Origin: Dokdonella_A sp963834755
GTDB taxonomy: Bacteria > Pseudomonadota > Gammaproteobacteria > Xanthomonadales > Rhodanobacteraceae
DNA: 64,000 nucleotides
NCBI GenBank assembly: GCA_963834755.1
Contig: CAWICQ010000011.1
Span: forward strand, 310,001 to 374,000
Direction of reading: 5' to 3'
In this document: in pieces, positions 19,269 to 27,738 of the stretch
Layout of the letters: each line of letters opens with the position of its first letter
How positions within the stretch are numbered: position 1 is the first letter of the stretch
Made by a program: the position numbers and the translations under genes
Notes under the pieces: model-generated
Database searches by the model: none
What the model saw: the letters and a program-made list of their open reading frames with translations, nothing else
What the model was told of the DNA's origin: nothing

Positions 19269-20378
19269 TCAGTCGAGCTTTCCGGATTTCGGACGACGCC
19301 CTGCGTGAACCCAGTCGAGCAGCTCGCCGAACGCGCGATCGATTTCGTCCGGCGTGAAGACGCAATGGCCCTGCCTGTTGACGAACTGCTGCACGAAATT
19401 CTCGCCGTGTCCGGCCCGCTGTGCCAGCAGCGCGTACTCGTACGCCGTCGAAGCCGGTACCAGCGGATCGCCGGTGTCGTGCAGCGCGAGCATCGGTCGC
19501 GTGAGCTTGCCGGTCGGCGTGTAGAAGCGCGCCATGCGCCGCACGGCATCCGTTTCCGCCCGATAGCGGTGAACGCCCGCGTTGAGCGCGAAATCGTCGC
19601 CGGAGCCTGTGTAGATGAGATCGGCGTTACCGAACGGATTGCCACGTGCGCGCTGCTGCATTTCCTTGATTTCGAACGTGTTGAACACCATCACGTCCGC
19701 CAATGTCGCGGCGTCGCCGACGCCGTAGTACGACAGCAGCGCGCGCGTTCCGGCAGGATTCGACTTCATCGCCGCTGCAACCTTCGTGATCAAGGCATCG
19801 GTCGGCATGAAATCCGCAGCCACCGGCACGAGTGGACCCAGGATGTCTGGAAAATAATGGTCGAACGCAGCGCGCAAAGCGAAATCGCGTTGCATCAAGC
19901 GATCGCTCGGCTCGATCGCGCCGCACAGCGATAACGCGCCCGAATAGACATCGGGTTGGCTTTCGATGGCCATCACGGTCAGCGTGCCGCCCATCGACAT
20001 GCCGCTGACGAAGGTTTCCTTCGGTTGTCCGTGTTTCGCGATGAACGCCTTGCGCAAACGATCGGTATCCGCGGCGCCTTCTTCGACCGCCCATCCGGTG
20101 GCCGAATATGCGGACTGGATCACCGCGAAGCCGCGCGCGAGCATGCCGTCGAACATCGGTGAGATGCGCTCGCCTTTTTCGAACGTGACGGGCGTGACCG
20201 AATAACCATGGAAGAACACGACGAGCCCGCGATTCCAGCGCGCCGGAACGTCGATGCGATACGCGGCGCCGTCGAGCGTGCCGATTTCGGTCGCCGATTC
20301 CACGGGCGTCGCGGCGGCGGCGACCGCGGACGTCAGCGATATCGACGCGAGCAAAGCGAACGCGGCGAGCACGCGCAC
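19269..20378 (-). CDS. secreted alpha/beta hydrolase
   Basis: A signal peptide (VRVLAAFALLASISLTSAVA) is followed by an alpha/beta hydrolase fold of about 345 residues. The oxyanion region is FFHGYSVTPVTF. The nucleophile is Ser128 in SGMSMGGT. The acid is probably Asp in HDTGDPLVP, and the histidine lies in NRQGHCVFTPDE. It is probably a periplasmic or secreted esterase or peptidase-like enzyme with unknown substrate. The start is taken as GTG 20378, nine bases from the end of yceH, since the frame further upstream overlaps that gene. The two genes are likely cotranscribed. Confidence 0.83.
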   Translation of the reverse strand: MRVLAAFALLASISLTSAVAAAATPVESATEIGTLDGAAYRIDVPARWNRGLVVFFHGYSVTPVTFEKGERISPMFDGMLARGFAVIQSAYSATGWAVEEGAADTDRLRKAFIAKHGQPKETFVSGMSMGGTLTVMAIESQPDVYSGALSLCGAIEPSDRLMQRDFALRAAFDHYFPDILGPLVPVAADFMPTDALITKVAAAMKSNPAGTRALLSYYGVGDAATLADVMVFNTFEIKEMQQRARGNPFGNADLIYTGSGDDFALNAGVHRYRAETDAVRRMARFYTPTGKLTRPMLALHDTGDPLVPASTAYEYALLAQRAGHGENFVQQFVNRQGHCVFTPDEIDRAFGELLDWVHAGRRPKSGKLD

Positions 20379-20386
20379 GGGCGGCT

Positions 20387-21076
20387 CTAACTCGAGCTGC
20401 CGCTTTCGACGCGCGCGCGCAGCGCTTCGAGCGCGTGTTTCAGCGAGGCGACTTCGTTTTCGAGTTGTTCGAGCCTCTCTTCGACCAGGTTCGCGCGTGG
20501 CGGGGGGACGCGCTGACCCGACGCGAGCGCGGTCGACGCGATATCGATCGGTCCGGACAGCAGATGCATATAACGATCTTCGCGCTGGCCAGGGCCGCGC
20601 GGTATACGCACGATCAGCGTCGGCTCGCGTTGCATCAGGCGGTCGAGCGAGTCGCGCACGTCGTCGATGGCCGGAAAATCGGCGATCCGTTCCGTGCGCG
20701 TGTGCAGTTCCACCAGCGTCTGCGGACCGCGCAGCAACAGCGCGCAAAGCAGTGCGCGCTGTCGCGCAGTGACGCCGTAGATCGCGTCGAAACGGTGTTC
20801 GTAGCGAATCGCACGCTGCGATGCGGGCGCCACCTTGACCAGCCCGCTGTCTTCCATCCGGCGCAACGTATGGGCGACCGCGCCGGTCTCGAGATGCATG
20901 ACCGGCTCGCGGCTGGTCTTCTGGTTGCACGCGGCGACGATCGCGTTGACGGTCAGCGGATAGACCTCGGGCGTAATCGCGGCCTTTTCGATCAGGCAGC
21001 CGAGAATGCGTGCCTCGGTCGCGTCGAGCAGGACGATTTCGGCGGGTGATGCGGGCGTATCGGCGGCGGGATCCAC
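20387..21076 (-). CDS. yceH: YceH/DUF480 family protein
   Basis: The 229-residue protein has tandem winged-helix domains: EARILGCLIEKAAITPEVYP, LTVNAIVAACNQKTSREPVM, then TARQRALLCALLLRGPQTLVELH. A C-terminal coiled coil (LVEERLEQLENEVASLKHAL) follows. This matches E. coli YceH, a conserved protein of unknown function annotated as DUF480. The length is normal. It is cytoplasmic and may bind DNA or proteins. It precedes the secreted hydrolase by 8 bp. Confidence 0.92.
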   Translation of the reverse strand: MDPAADTPASPAEIVLLDATEARILGCLIEKAAITPEVYPLTVNAIVAACNQKTSREPVMHLETGAVAHTLRRMEDSGLVKVAPASQRAIRYEHRFDAIYGVTARQRALLCALLLRGPQTLVELHTRTERIADFPAIDDVRDSLDRLMQREPTLIVRIPRGPGQREDRYMHLLSGPIDIASTALASGQRVPPPRANLVEERLEQLENEVASLKHALEALRARVESGSSS

Positions 21077-21132
21077 GGTCGGCGTCGTCGGTTGGCGTAC
21101 GCCGAGTGTAACGCGGGCCGGTTGTCTCGCGG

Positions 21133-21168
21133 AAAAAGCGGACGACCGGAACGTGCCGGCCGTCCGCT
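21133..21168 (-). terminator. Rho-independent terminator downstream of the TonB-receptor remnant
   Basis: On the minus strand the sequence AGCGGACG-GCCGG, loop, CCGGT-CGTCCGCT folds into a strong stem with one mismatch. It is followed directly by five T residues (plus-strand A run at 21133-21137). It lies 9 bp after the stop of the receptor remnant, so the transcript that once carried the receptor still has its terminator. Confidence 0.75.
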
Positions 21169-21176
21169 AACCGCCT

Positions 21177-21638
21177 TCAGAACTCGTACGCCGCGCCGAC
21201 GTAGAACGTGCGGCCCAGCGCGGGATCGATGCCGCTCGAAAACACGCGGTTGTAGTACTTGCGATCGAACATGTTCGAAACGCCGCCGAGCAGGCGCACC
21301 TCTGGCAGCACCCACCAGTCGGCCGAGAAATCCGCGACGGTGTAGGACGGCACCTTCGCCGGGATGTAGTTCGGCGCATCCGGCGTCGCGATCGGCAGGT
21401 TCGAATCCTGGAAGTACTGGCTCGCGACCGTGACCACCGAGAGCGCGAGCTTGAGCTTCTTGTCTTCGCGATACGCGACGCCGATGCGCGCGAGGTAATC
21501 CGGCGCGCGACTGCGGAATTCGACGATGAGGTCGCGCGACACTTCGGTGCCTCCGAACGCGATCGAGTTGACCAGCGCATCCATGCGGACGGTGCTGGCG
21601 AGCGGCGCAAGTCTCGTGCCCCCTGCGCCGCGGCGAAA
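21177..21638 (-). pseudogene. C-terminal remnant of a TonB-dependent outer membrane receptor
   Basis: Only about the last 150 residues remain of a protein family that normally has 650-900. The fragment keeps the terminal beta strands: LARIGVAYREDKKLKLALSV, PSYTVADFSADWWVLPEVRL, LGGVSNMFDRKYYNRVFSSG and the final GRTFYVGAAYEF ending in Phe as outer-membrane barrels do. The open frame begins right after the stop codon of the DMT transporter and is in the same frame. There is no plug domain, TonB box or signal peptide. An internal ATG lies at 21584. A deletion or recombination joined the transporter gene to the tail of a receptor gene. Confidence 0.8.
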
Positions 21639-22526
21639 CTAAGGATGCTCCGCTTCAACATGCACGCGCTCGCCGCGCAACAGATAGAGGCCGCACAGCA
21701 CGATCACGCCCGCGCCGGCGAGCATCCAGGCATCGGGCAGCGTGCCCCACAGGAACCAGTCGAGTGCGAGTCCCCAGACGAGCGCCGTATACTCGAGCGG
21801 AGCGACAACGGACGCCGGCGCGCGGCGAAACGCTTCGGTGATGCCCCACTGGCCGATCGCGCCAGTCAGCGCGAGCACCGCGAGCGGTTTCCAGTGCGCA
21901 GGATCGATCGCCACCCAATCGGGCCATGCCAGCGCGAGCGAAAACACGCTCAGCATCGCCAGCATCCAGACCACCATGCTCTGCGTCGAATCGGTGCGCC
22001 CCAACACGCGCACGGTGATCGCGGACAGCGCATAACCCGCCGCCGACACGAGCACCGCGAGGCCGCCGAGCGAGAACATCCCGCTGCCGGTTGGGCGCAG
22101 CACGATCACCGTTCCGCAGAGTCCGACGATGATCGCGGCCCAACGCTTCCAGCTCACGCGCTCGCCAAGGATCGGCACCGCGAGCGCGGTGATCATCAGC
22201 GGCGCGACGAAGAACAACGAATACGTTTCGGCCAGCGGCAGATGTCTCAGCCCGTACACGAATGCGACCAGCATCACGACCGACAGCACACCGCGCAGCA
22301 GATGCAATGGCCAGCGAATGCGAAAGAGTTGCCCAGGTCCGCCATCGACCAGTGCCCATGCGACGACGAGCGGGAGCGATGCGACGCCGCGCATCGCAGC
22401 GACCTGCATCGACGGATAGTGCGGCGCCAGGATCTTCATGCTGGCATCCATCAGACTGAACGCGGCGACCGCCAGCACCATGCTCAGCACGCCACGCAGG
22501 TGACCGCCGGCGATGTCACGCATCAT
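21639..22526 (-). CDS. EamA/DMT superfamily transporter
   Basis: About 295 residues with ten hydrophobic segments in two EamA repeats: GVLSMVLAVAAFSLMDASMK, AETYSLFFVAPLMITALAVP, then LGGLAVLVSAAGYALSAITV and PLEYTALVWGLALDWFLWG. These inner-membrane proteins usually export amino acids, nucleobases or other metabolites. The start is one of two adjacent ATGs (22526 or 22523). The stop is followed at once by the receptor remnant. The HAD hydrolase gene is divergent, with 100 bp between the starts. Confidence 0.9.
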   Translation of the reverse strand: MMRDIAGGHLRGVLSMVLAVAAFSLMDASMKILAPHYPSMQVAAMRGVASLPLVVAWALVDGGPGQLFRIRWPLHLLRGVLSVVMLVAFVYGLRHLPLAETYSLFFVAPLMITALAVPILGERVSWKRWAAIIVGLCGTVIVLRPTGSGMFSLGGLAVLVSAAGYALSAITVRVLGRTDSTQSMVVWMLAMLSVFSLALAWPDWVAIDPAHWKPLAVLALTGAIGQWGITEAFRRAPASVVAPLEYTALVWGLALDWFLWGTLPDAWMLAGAGVIVLCGLYLLRGERVHVEAEHP

Positions 22527-22626
22527 TCGAACCCCAGAAGGCCCGATATGGAGCGTAACCCAACGTGGCGCATTGCGGTCCGTTCTGCGGTTACCATGTC
22601 GATGGCACGTCTTCGTCGAGTCCGTC

Positions 22627-23304
22627 ATGAGCTGCGCGCATACGGCATTTCTGTTTGATCTCGATGGGACGCTGGTCGACAGCGTCTACCAGCACGTGCT
22701 CGCCTGGCAGGAAGCCCTCGAGAGCGAACACATCCCGCTCTCGGTGTGGCGCATCCATCGCAAGATCGGCATGAGCGGCGGCCTGATGGCGAACATTCTG
22801 CTGCGCGAGAGCGGCTTCGACATCGATGCCGCGCGCGCGGAACGGCTGCGGCGCGCACACGCGGAGGCGTATAACCGTCGATCACGCTCGATTCGCCCGC
22901 TGCCTGGCGCGCGTGAGCTCATCGCGTATCTCACGGATGCGCGCATTCCCTGGGCGATTGCGACCAGCGGCCGCATGGAAACGGCGCGGCCCGTGCTGGA
23001 AACCTTGGGCGTCGATTTCGAACGCGTGCCGATCGTGACGCGCGACCAGGTGCGTTACGCGAAACCCGATCCGGATCTTTTCATCGCCGCCGCGCGCAAG
23101 CTCGATGTCGCGATCGAAACCTCGACCGTCGTCGGCGACAGCGTCTGGGACATGCTCGCGGCACGACGCGCGCGCGCTCTCGGCATCGGCTTGCTTTCGG
23201 GCGGCTACGCGACCGAAGAGCTCGAGCGCGCGGGCTCCTACCGCGTCTTCGAGGATCCAGCGGACATGCTGCGCCACATCGACGAAGTCGGCGGACGGCG
23301 TTAG
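22627..23304 (+). CDS. HAD family hydrolase (phosphatase-like)
   Basis: The 225-residue protein has all HAD motifs. FLFDLDGTLVDS supplies the nucleophilic Asp and the general acid Asp two residues on. IPWAIATSGR supplies the motif-II Ser/Thr. The Lys lies in RYAKPDPDLF, and VVGDSVWDMLAA holds the metal-binding acids. An alpha-helical cap (residues about 20-85) places it in the phosphoglycolate phosphatase/beta-phosphoglucomutase subclass. It removes phosphate from a small substrate that cannot be named from sequence. The start MSCAHTAFLFDL at 22627 is preferred to the longer frame. Confidence 0.9.
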   Translation: MSCAHTAFLFDLDGTLVDSVYQHVLAWQEALESEHIPLSVWRIHRKIGMSGGLMANILLRESGFDIDAARAERLRRAHAEAYNRRSRSIRPLPGARELIAYLTDARIPWAIATSGRMETARPVLETLGVDFERVPIVTRDQVRYAKPDPDLFIAAARKLDVAIETSTVVGDSVWDMLAARRARALGIGLLSGGYATEELERAGSYRVFEDPADMLRHIDEVGGRR

Positions 23305-23437
23305 CGTCGCAACGGGGTTGCCGCTGATTGTCGCCTCGCGGGCTTGGTCATGCGGCGTTTTCCGCGCGTATGCTGACATGATGGCGCTCGCCTGCGGAGC
23401 AGAATCCGACTGATCTTGCGCCGGCGGAATATGGAAC

Positions 23438-24322
23438 ATGCCCGAGCTTCCGGATATCGAGGTCTATCTCAAGAGCCTGCGCGCACGCATCGAGGGGCAT
23501 GCGCTCGCGCGCGTGCGCCTGAAAAGCCCGTTCCTGCTGCGCACCGCGGTGCCGCCGATCGGCAGCGTCGCCGGCCACCGCGTCGTCGATCTGCGTCGCC
23601 TCGGCAAACGCATCGCAATTGGTCTTGAAGACGGCCTGTTTCTGGTCGTGCATCTGATGATCGCCGGCCGGCTGCACTGGCGCGACGCCAACGCCGCGCG
23701 CGAGCCGCGCAATACGCTGGCCGTGTTCGAATTCGACAACGGCCATCTGTATCTCACCGAAGCGGGCAGCAAGCGGCGCGCTTCGCTGCACTTGATCGAA
23801 GGCGAATCCGCTCTGCGTGCGCTCGATCCCGGCGGTCTCGACGCGATGTCGATGGACGCCGCAACGTTCGCGCGCACGCTGCGCGCGAGCAATCACACGC
23901 TCAAACGCGCGCTGACCGATCCGCACATCTTCAGCGGCATCGGCAACGCGTATTCCGATGAGATCCTGCATGCGGCGAAGCTGTCGCCGCTCGCGCTGAC
24001 CTCGAAGCTTTCCGACGCGGATGCTGCTGCCCTTCTCGCCGCGACTCGCACGACGCTCGCCGCGTGGATTGCGCGGCTCGAAGAGCAGACTCAAGGAAAG
24101 TTTCCGGAGAAAGTCACGGCGTTTCACGACGCAATGGCCGTGCACGGTCGTTACGGCAAGCCATGTCCCGTGTGCCGCGCGCCGGTACAGCGCATCGTCT
24201 ACGCGGACAATGAAACCAATTATTGCGCGCGTTGCCAGACCGGCGGGCGAATCCTTGCCGACCGCGCGTTGTCGCGGCTGCTGCATGACGATTGGCCGCG
24301 CAACATCGACGAGCTGGGTTGA
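23438..24322 (+). CDS. Fpg/Nei family DNA glycosylase
   Basis: The start MPELPDIEVY gives the catalytic Pro2 and Glu3 of this family after removal of Met1. RRLGKRIAI supplies the conserved lysine, and the helix-two-turn-helix region includes FSGIGNAYSDEILHAAKLSP. A zinc finger closes the protein, with CPVC and CARC pairs about 20 residues apart, followed by TGGRILADRALSRLL. The enzyme excises oxidised bases and nicks the strand by beta/delta elimination. At 294 residues it is slightly longer than E. coli Fpg. The sequence PELPDIEVY instead of PELPEVE puts it in a less studied subgroup, so substrate preference is uncertain. Confidence 0.9.
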   Translation: MPELPDIEVYLKSLRARIEGHALARVRLKSPFLLRTAVPPIGSVAGHRVVDLRRLGKRIAIGLEDGLFLVVHLMIAGRLHWRDANAAREPRNTLAVFEFDNGHLYLTEAGSKRRASLHLIEGESALRALDPGGLDAMSMDAATFARTLRASNHTLKRALTDPHIFSGIGNAYSDEILHAAKLSPLALTSKLSDADAAALLAATRTTLAAWIARLEEQTQGKFPEKVTAFHDAMAVHGRYGKPCPVCRAPVQRIVYADNETNYCARCQTGGRILADRALSRLLHDDWPRNIDELG

Positions 24323-24343
24323 ATCGCAAGTTTCCTCGCGGAT

Positions 24344-25732
24344 TCAGACCTGGAGCGGCCCGCGCGGAAACGCGACTTCGACGACCAGCCCACCGCGCGC
24401 CGAATTCTCGAGCACGATCTTGGCGCCGTGCACTTCCGCAATGCGCGCGACGATCGCGAGTCCGAGTCCGCTGCCTTCGTTGCTGTCTGCGCCGCGCCGA
24501 AAACGCGCCAGCATCGCATCGCGCTGATCGGGCGCGATGCCTTCGCCCTCGTCACCGACCGCGAGCACCGTGCCGCCGTCGCGCGTCAGAATGCCGATAT
24601 CGATGCGGCCGCCGTGCGGACTGTGATGGATCGCGTTCTCGACGAGATTCTTGATCAGCACGTGCAATCCCGGCCGCCAGCCCTGAAGGCGCGGCGCTGC
24701 CGGATCGGCATTCACGACGATCTCGAGGTCCTTGTCGGCCGCGGCTGCGCCGATCTCCTGCAATTCCGCGTACACGCATTCCGTAAGATCGACCATCTGC
24801 ACGGCCGGCTGCGTTGGACCTGCGTCCCAACGCGCGAGTTCGAGCATCTGGTTCACGGTGCGGCTGAGACCGGCAATGCTGTCGCGCGCTTCGGCGAGCG
24901 CACGCCGCGCAATCGCAGGATCACGCTCGGCCATCGCGTTTTCGATATGCACGACCGCACCCGCGAGCGGCGTGCGCAACTCGTGCGCCGCGTCCGCAGT
25001 GAACTGGCGCTCGTGTTCGAGCAGCGTGCGCAGCCGCCTCAACAGCACATTGAGCGAAGCGACCACCGGTTCCATCTCGCGCGGAATATCGGCAAATCCG
25101 ACCGGGCCTGCTTCATCCGGACGCCGCGCGGTGAGCCGTTCGGCAAGCTCGCGCAGAGGCCGCAGGCCACGCCGCACCGCGGCGCCGGCCAGAATCGCGA
25201 GCAGCGGCACGCCGATCACGAACGGCGCCGCATTCTCCAGCGCGAGCGCGCGACCGATCTCGCGGCGGCTGTCGTAACGCTCGGCGACACGTACCCAGCC
25301 TCGATCAGAACCGAGCAGCGTGAACACGCGCCAGCGACGTCCGCCGACCTCGATATCGGCGAATCCCGCGGGCGCAGCGTCGAGTGGAACCTCGCGCAGA
25401 TTGTGCGAGGTCAGGCGCAGCTGATTGCCGGAAGTCCAATACTGAAAACCGATCTGCGTTTCGTATTTGTGTCCGTGCACGGTCGACACCGGGCCGCCGC
25501 GCGGGCCCTGCCAGTTCTCCACGTCGATCGGCGAATGGCCGGCCGTCGCGTCCCGGCTCGTATCGAGCGCGAGCAGATCGATCGTGCGCGCGTTCTCTGC
25601 CAGGCGCGCGTCGCTCAGTTCGTCGACCTCCTCCATGATCTTGGCGTAGCTCAAAAAGCCGAACGGAAGCAGCACCAGCGCGATCGACGCCAGCACGAGC
25701 GTGCAGATGCGCGCGTTAAGCGACCGCATCAT
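24344..25732 (-). CDS. OmpR-partner sensor histidine kinase, QseC/PmrB-like
   Basis: About 462 residues. A first membrane helix (residues about 8-30) is followed by a periplasmic domain, a second helix near 170-185, a HAMP-like linker, and a kinase core with the phosphorylated His250 in FTADAAHELRTPLAG. N, G1 and G2 boxes are LIKNLVENAIHHSP, AVGDEGEGIAPDQ and GSGLGLAIVARIAEVHGA. The periplasmic 2CSK-like domain includes YETQIGFQYWTSGNQLRLTS, as in QseC and PmrB relatives. The start overlaps the response regulator by about 17 bp. The neighbouring ArnT-like genes suggest a cell-envelope role. Confidence 0.9.
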   Translation of the reverse strand: MMRSLNARICTLVLASIALVLLPFGFLSYAKIMEEVDELSDARLAENARTIDLLALDTSRDATAGHSPIDVENWQGPRGGPVSTVHGHKYETQIGFQYWTSGNQLRLTSHNLREVPLDAAPAGFADIEVGGRRWRVFTLLGSDRGWVRVAERYDSRREIGRALALENAAPFVIGVPLLAILAGAAVRRGLRPLRELAERLTARRPDEAGPVGFADIPREMEPVVASLNVLLRRLRTLLEHERQFTADAAHELRTPLAGAVVHIENAMAERDPAIARRALAEARDSIAGLSRTVNQMLELARWDAGPTQPAVQMVDLTECVYAELQEIGAAAADKDLEIVVNADPAAPRLQGWRPGLHVLIKNLVENAIHHSPHGGRIDIGILTRDGGTVLAVGDEGEGIAPDQRDAMLARFRRGADSNEGSGLGLAIVARIAEVHGAKIVLENSARGGLVVEVAFPRGPLQV

Positions 25733-26393
25733 TGCCTCCGTCGCGCACGAGCAGATAGCCGAGACCTCGCACCGTGCGTATCGCCGTCGGTGAGAGTTTG
25801 CGGCGCAGCGCATGAATATGCACTTCGAGCGCGTTGCTCTCGACGACGTCGGAGCCGTACATCGCGCGCTCCAGCGTCGCCCTTGCCACTACGCGGCCCG
25901 CGCGTTCGGCGAGCGCGCGCAGGACCGCGAATTCTCGTCGCGAAAGTTCAAGCGGCTTGCCGCACCAGTTCGCCTCCATGGCGACGGTATCGAGCGTCAA
26001 CGAGCCGGCTTCGACGAGTCGGTGCGCGAGGCCTTGCGCGCGCCGCTGCAATGCGCGCACGCGCGCTGCCAACTCATCGAGGTGAAACGGTTTCACGAGA
26101 TAGTCGTCGGCGCCCTCATCGAGGCCGCCGATGCGGTCGGCGACGGCGTCGCGCGCCGTGGTCACCAGAACCGGCACGCGCAATCCGCGCCGCCGCAGCG
26201 TGCGCAGCACGGACAGGCCATCAACGCCGGGCAACGCCAGATCGAGCAGGATCAGATCGAAATCGCCGCACTCGGCGAGCGAGAGCGCTGCATTCCCGTC
26301 GCGCGCCCATTCGGTGCTGTGTCCCCAACGGCGCAGTGCCGTCTCGACACCGCGGCCGAGCAACGGATCGTCTTCGACGAGCAGAACATGCAT
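25716..26393 (-). CDS. OmpR-family response regulator, QseB/PmrA-like
   Basis: The 225-residue protein starts MHVLLVEDDPLLGRGVETAL, has phosphoacceptor Asp51 in FDLILLDLALPGVDG and the conserved Lys in DYLVKPFHLDEL. A winged-helix trans_reg_C domain ends in LEVHIHALRRKLSPTAIRTVRGLGYLL. It is the partner of the overlapping kinase. Two direct repeats with the spacing of a PmrA box lie about 70 bp upstream of its start, so autoregulation is likely. The ATG at 26393 matches the family start; the frame upstream to 26438 is not conserved. Confidence 0.92.
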   Translation of the reverse strand: MHVLLVEDDPLLGRGVETALRRWGHSTEWARDGNAALSLAECGDFDLILLDLALPGVDGLSVLRTLRRRGLRVPVLVTTARDAVADRIGGLDEGADDYLVKPFHLDELAARVRALQRRAQGLAHRLVEAGSLTLDTVAMEANWCGKPLELSRREFAVLRALAERAGRVVARATLERAMYGSDVVESNALEVHIHALRRKLSPTAIRTVRGLGYLLVRDGGNDAVA

Positions 26394-26460
26394 GGATATC
26401 CGATGTCCAGGTGACGTGCGCGACGGGTCGTTTTGCAACCTGGCGCAAGCCTAGCCGCGC

Positions 26461-26478
26461 AACCTTACGCGAACCTTA
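26461..26478 (-). promoter_or_regulatory. PmrA-box-like direct repeat upstream of the response regulator
   Basis: The 7-mer AACCTTA occurs at 26461-26467 and again at 26472-26478, a period of 11 bp or one helical turn. PmrA/BasR-type regulators bind two CTTAA-like half sites with this period. The site sits between the regulator start (26393) and the ArnT-like remnant, where an autoregulatory operator is expected. The assignment to this regulator is inferred from position and spacing only. Confidence 0.5.
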
Positions 26479-26521
26479 AAGCCGCCGAAAGACGTCTAAA
26501 AGGCGGCGCGTCCCATGCATC

Positions 26522-26956
26522 CTAGTCTCCTTCGACGTCGCCCGTCGCTTGCGGAATGCGGCCGGGAATCGCGGCATCCGCACCTAATACCCCACCATTC
26601 GCGGCGGTTCGCGCGGCCGACGTCGATGGCGCGCGATTTGTCCTCGCAGCCGTCCGTCGCGTTTTCGAGGATGAAGATCGTGCGCCGCTCCGGCGCTTCG
26701 TCCTGCCAGCTTCGGGCGGCCGCGAATTGCGCCTGCCACGGCTTGCTGAAACCAAAATCGCGCGCCGGGCGATCTGCATCAGGAGACTCTGGTCCTTCCA
26801 TGCGAGCAGTCCGAACCGCGTGAAGCGCGGCTCGTGCGAAGGCGACAGGTCGCGCTCGCCGATGCCGGCGCCGAGCACGATCAACGCAACCCGCATCAGC
26901 CAGGCGAAAGCGCGACGCCCGCGATCGATATCGGTGGGCAGGACATGCGTCGTCAT
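26522..26956 (-). pseudogene. collapsed paralogue of the ArnT-like glycosyltransferase
   Basis: Two conserved ends of the neighbouring 577-residue glycosyltransferase are joined here with the middle missing. The N-terminal part RRAFAWLMRVALIVLGAGIG then SHEPRFTRFG corresponds to residues about 12-45 of the intact protein. Without a gap in reading frame it passes into LLAWKDQSLLMQ, matching residues near 490. Then RDFGFSKPW, RRTIFILENA and RANRREWW follow in a shifted frame, and GADAAIPGRIPQATGD in the first frame again. So one deletion of roughly 440 codons plus two small indels have occurred (near 26778 and near 26598). No transmembrane core or second catalytic region remains. Confidence 0.85.
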
Positions 26957-27059
26957 CGGCCGGCGAAGGTGTTCGTTCCGACAGCCATGCTAGCAACGGG
27001 CGCCCGTTTCGGGGATGACGCGTTAGGATGGCCGCCGGTCACGAATCCGTCACAAGCGA

Positions 27060-27722
27060 ATGTCGCCCGATCCTCCCGCATCGACAGCACCGTTAGCGCT
27101 CGCGAGCGCGACGCCGCTCGCCGTCGGGCATTTGCGTTATGTGTTCCAGCATCCCGGGCGCGACGACGTGCTGATCAAGATCATGCGCGCGGACGCGGGC
27201 GCTGCGCGCTGGAACGCGCCGAGACGTTGGCTCAAGCGGGTGCTGCGCGCGCGGCATTACGTCGGTTATTTGCGCGAACTGAAGGAATACATCGCTGCAG
27301 GCGCGCGCGCTCCGCATGTCGACGCGCCGATCGCGCGAATGATCGGCGTGATCGAAACCGACCTCGGTCTCGGTCTCGTTTCAGAAAAAGTGGTCGGCGC
27401 CGAAGGCGCGCTCGCTCCGACACTGGCGGCGATCTACGAGCAGAGCGGATTCACACCCGATCTCAACGCAGCGCTCGACGTGTTTCTCGAAGGTCTGCTC
27501 GACGCCAACGTGATCGTCCGCGACATGCACGCATGGAACATCGTCTGCGGCAGCGATTCGCGCGGCGGCCCACGCCTCGTCCTGATCGACGGCTTCGGCG
27601 AAAGGCACGCGATCCCGCTGTCGTCGATGAGCCGCACGATCAACCGCTATCGCACGCGACGGCTGTATCGACGCATGCTCGCGCAGCTCGAACGGCTGGT
27701 GCCGATTCAGGATCGGGATTGA
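27060..27722 (+). CDS. yrbL: YrbL-like protein kinase-fold protein
   Basis: The 220-residue protein resembles the PhoP-regulated protein YrbL. It has HLRYVFQHPGRDDVLIKIM at the N-terminus, GLGLVSEKVVGAEGALAPTL in the hinge, and a kinase-like catalytic loop VIVRDMHAWNIVCG followed by LVLIDGFGE as the metal-binding DG motif. In enteric bacteria YrbL is under PhoP/PmrA control, but its function is unknown. The lysine in VLIKIM may take the place of the ATP-binding lysine. It is placed between a dead and a live copy of an ArnT-like gene, and faces away from the dead copy with 103 bp between the starts. Confidence 0.8.
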   Translation: MSPDPPASTAPLALASATPLAVGHLRYVFQHPGRDDVLIKIMRADAGAARWNAPRRWLKRVLRARHYVGYLRELKEYIAAGARAPHVDAPIARMIGVIETDLGLGLVSEKVVGAEGALAPTLAAIYEQSGFTPDLNAALDVFLEGLLDANVIVRDMHAWNIVCGSDSRGGPRLVLIDGFGERHAIPLSSMSRTINRYRTRRLYRRMLAQLERLVPIQDRD

Positions 27723-27738
27723 CGCGAAGCGGCCGAGC

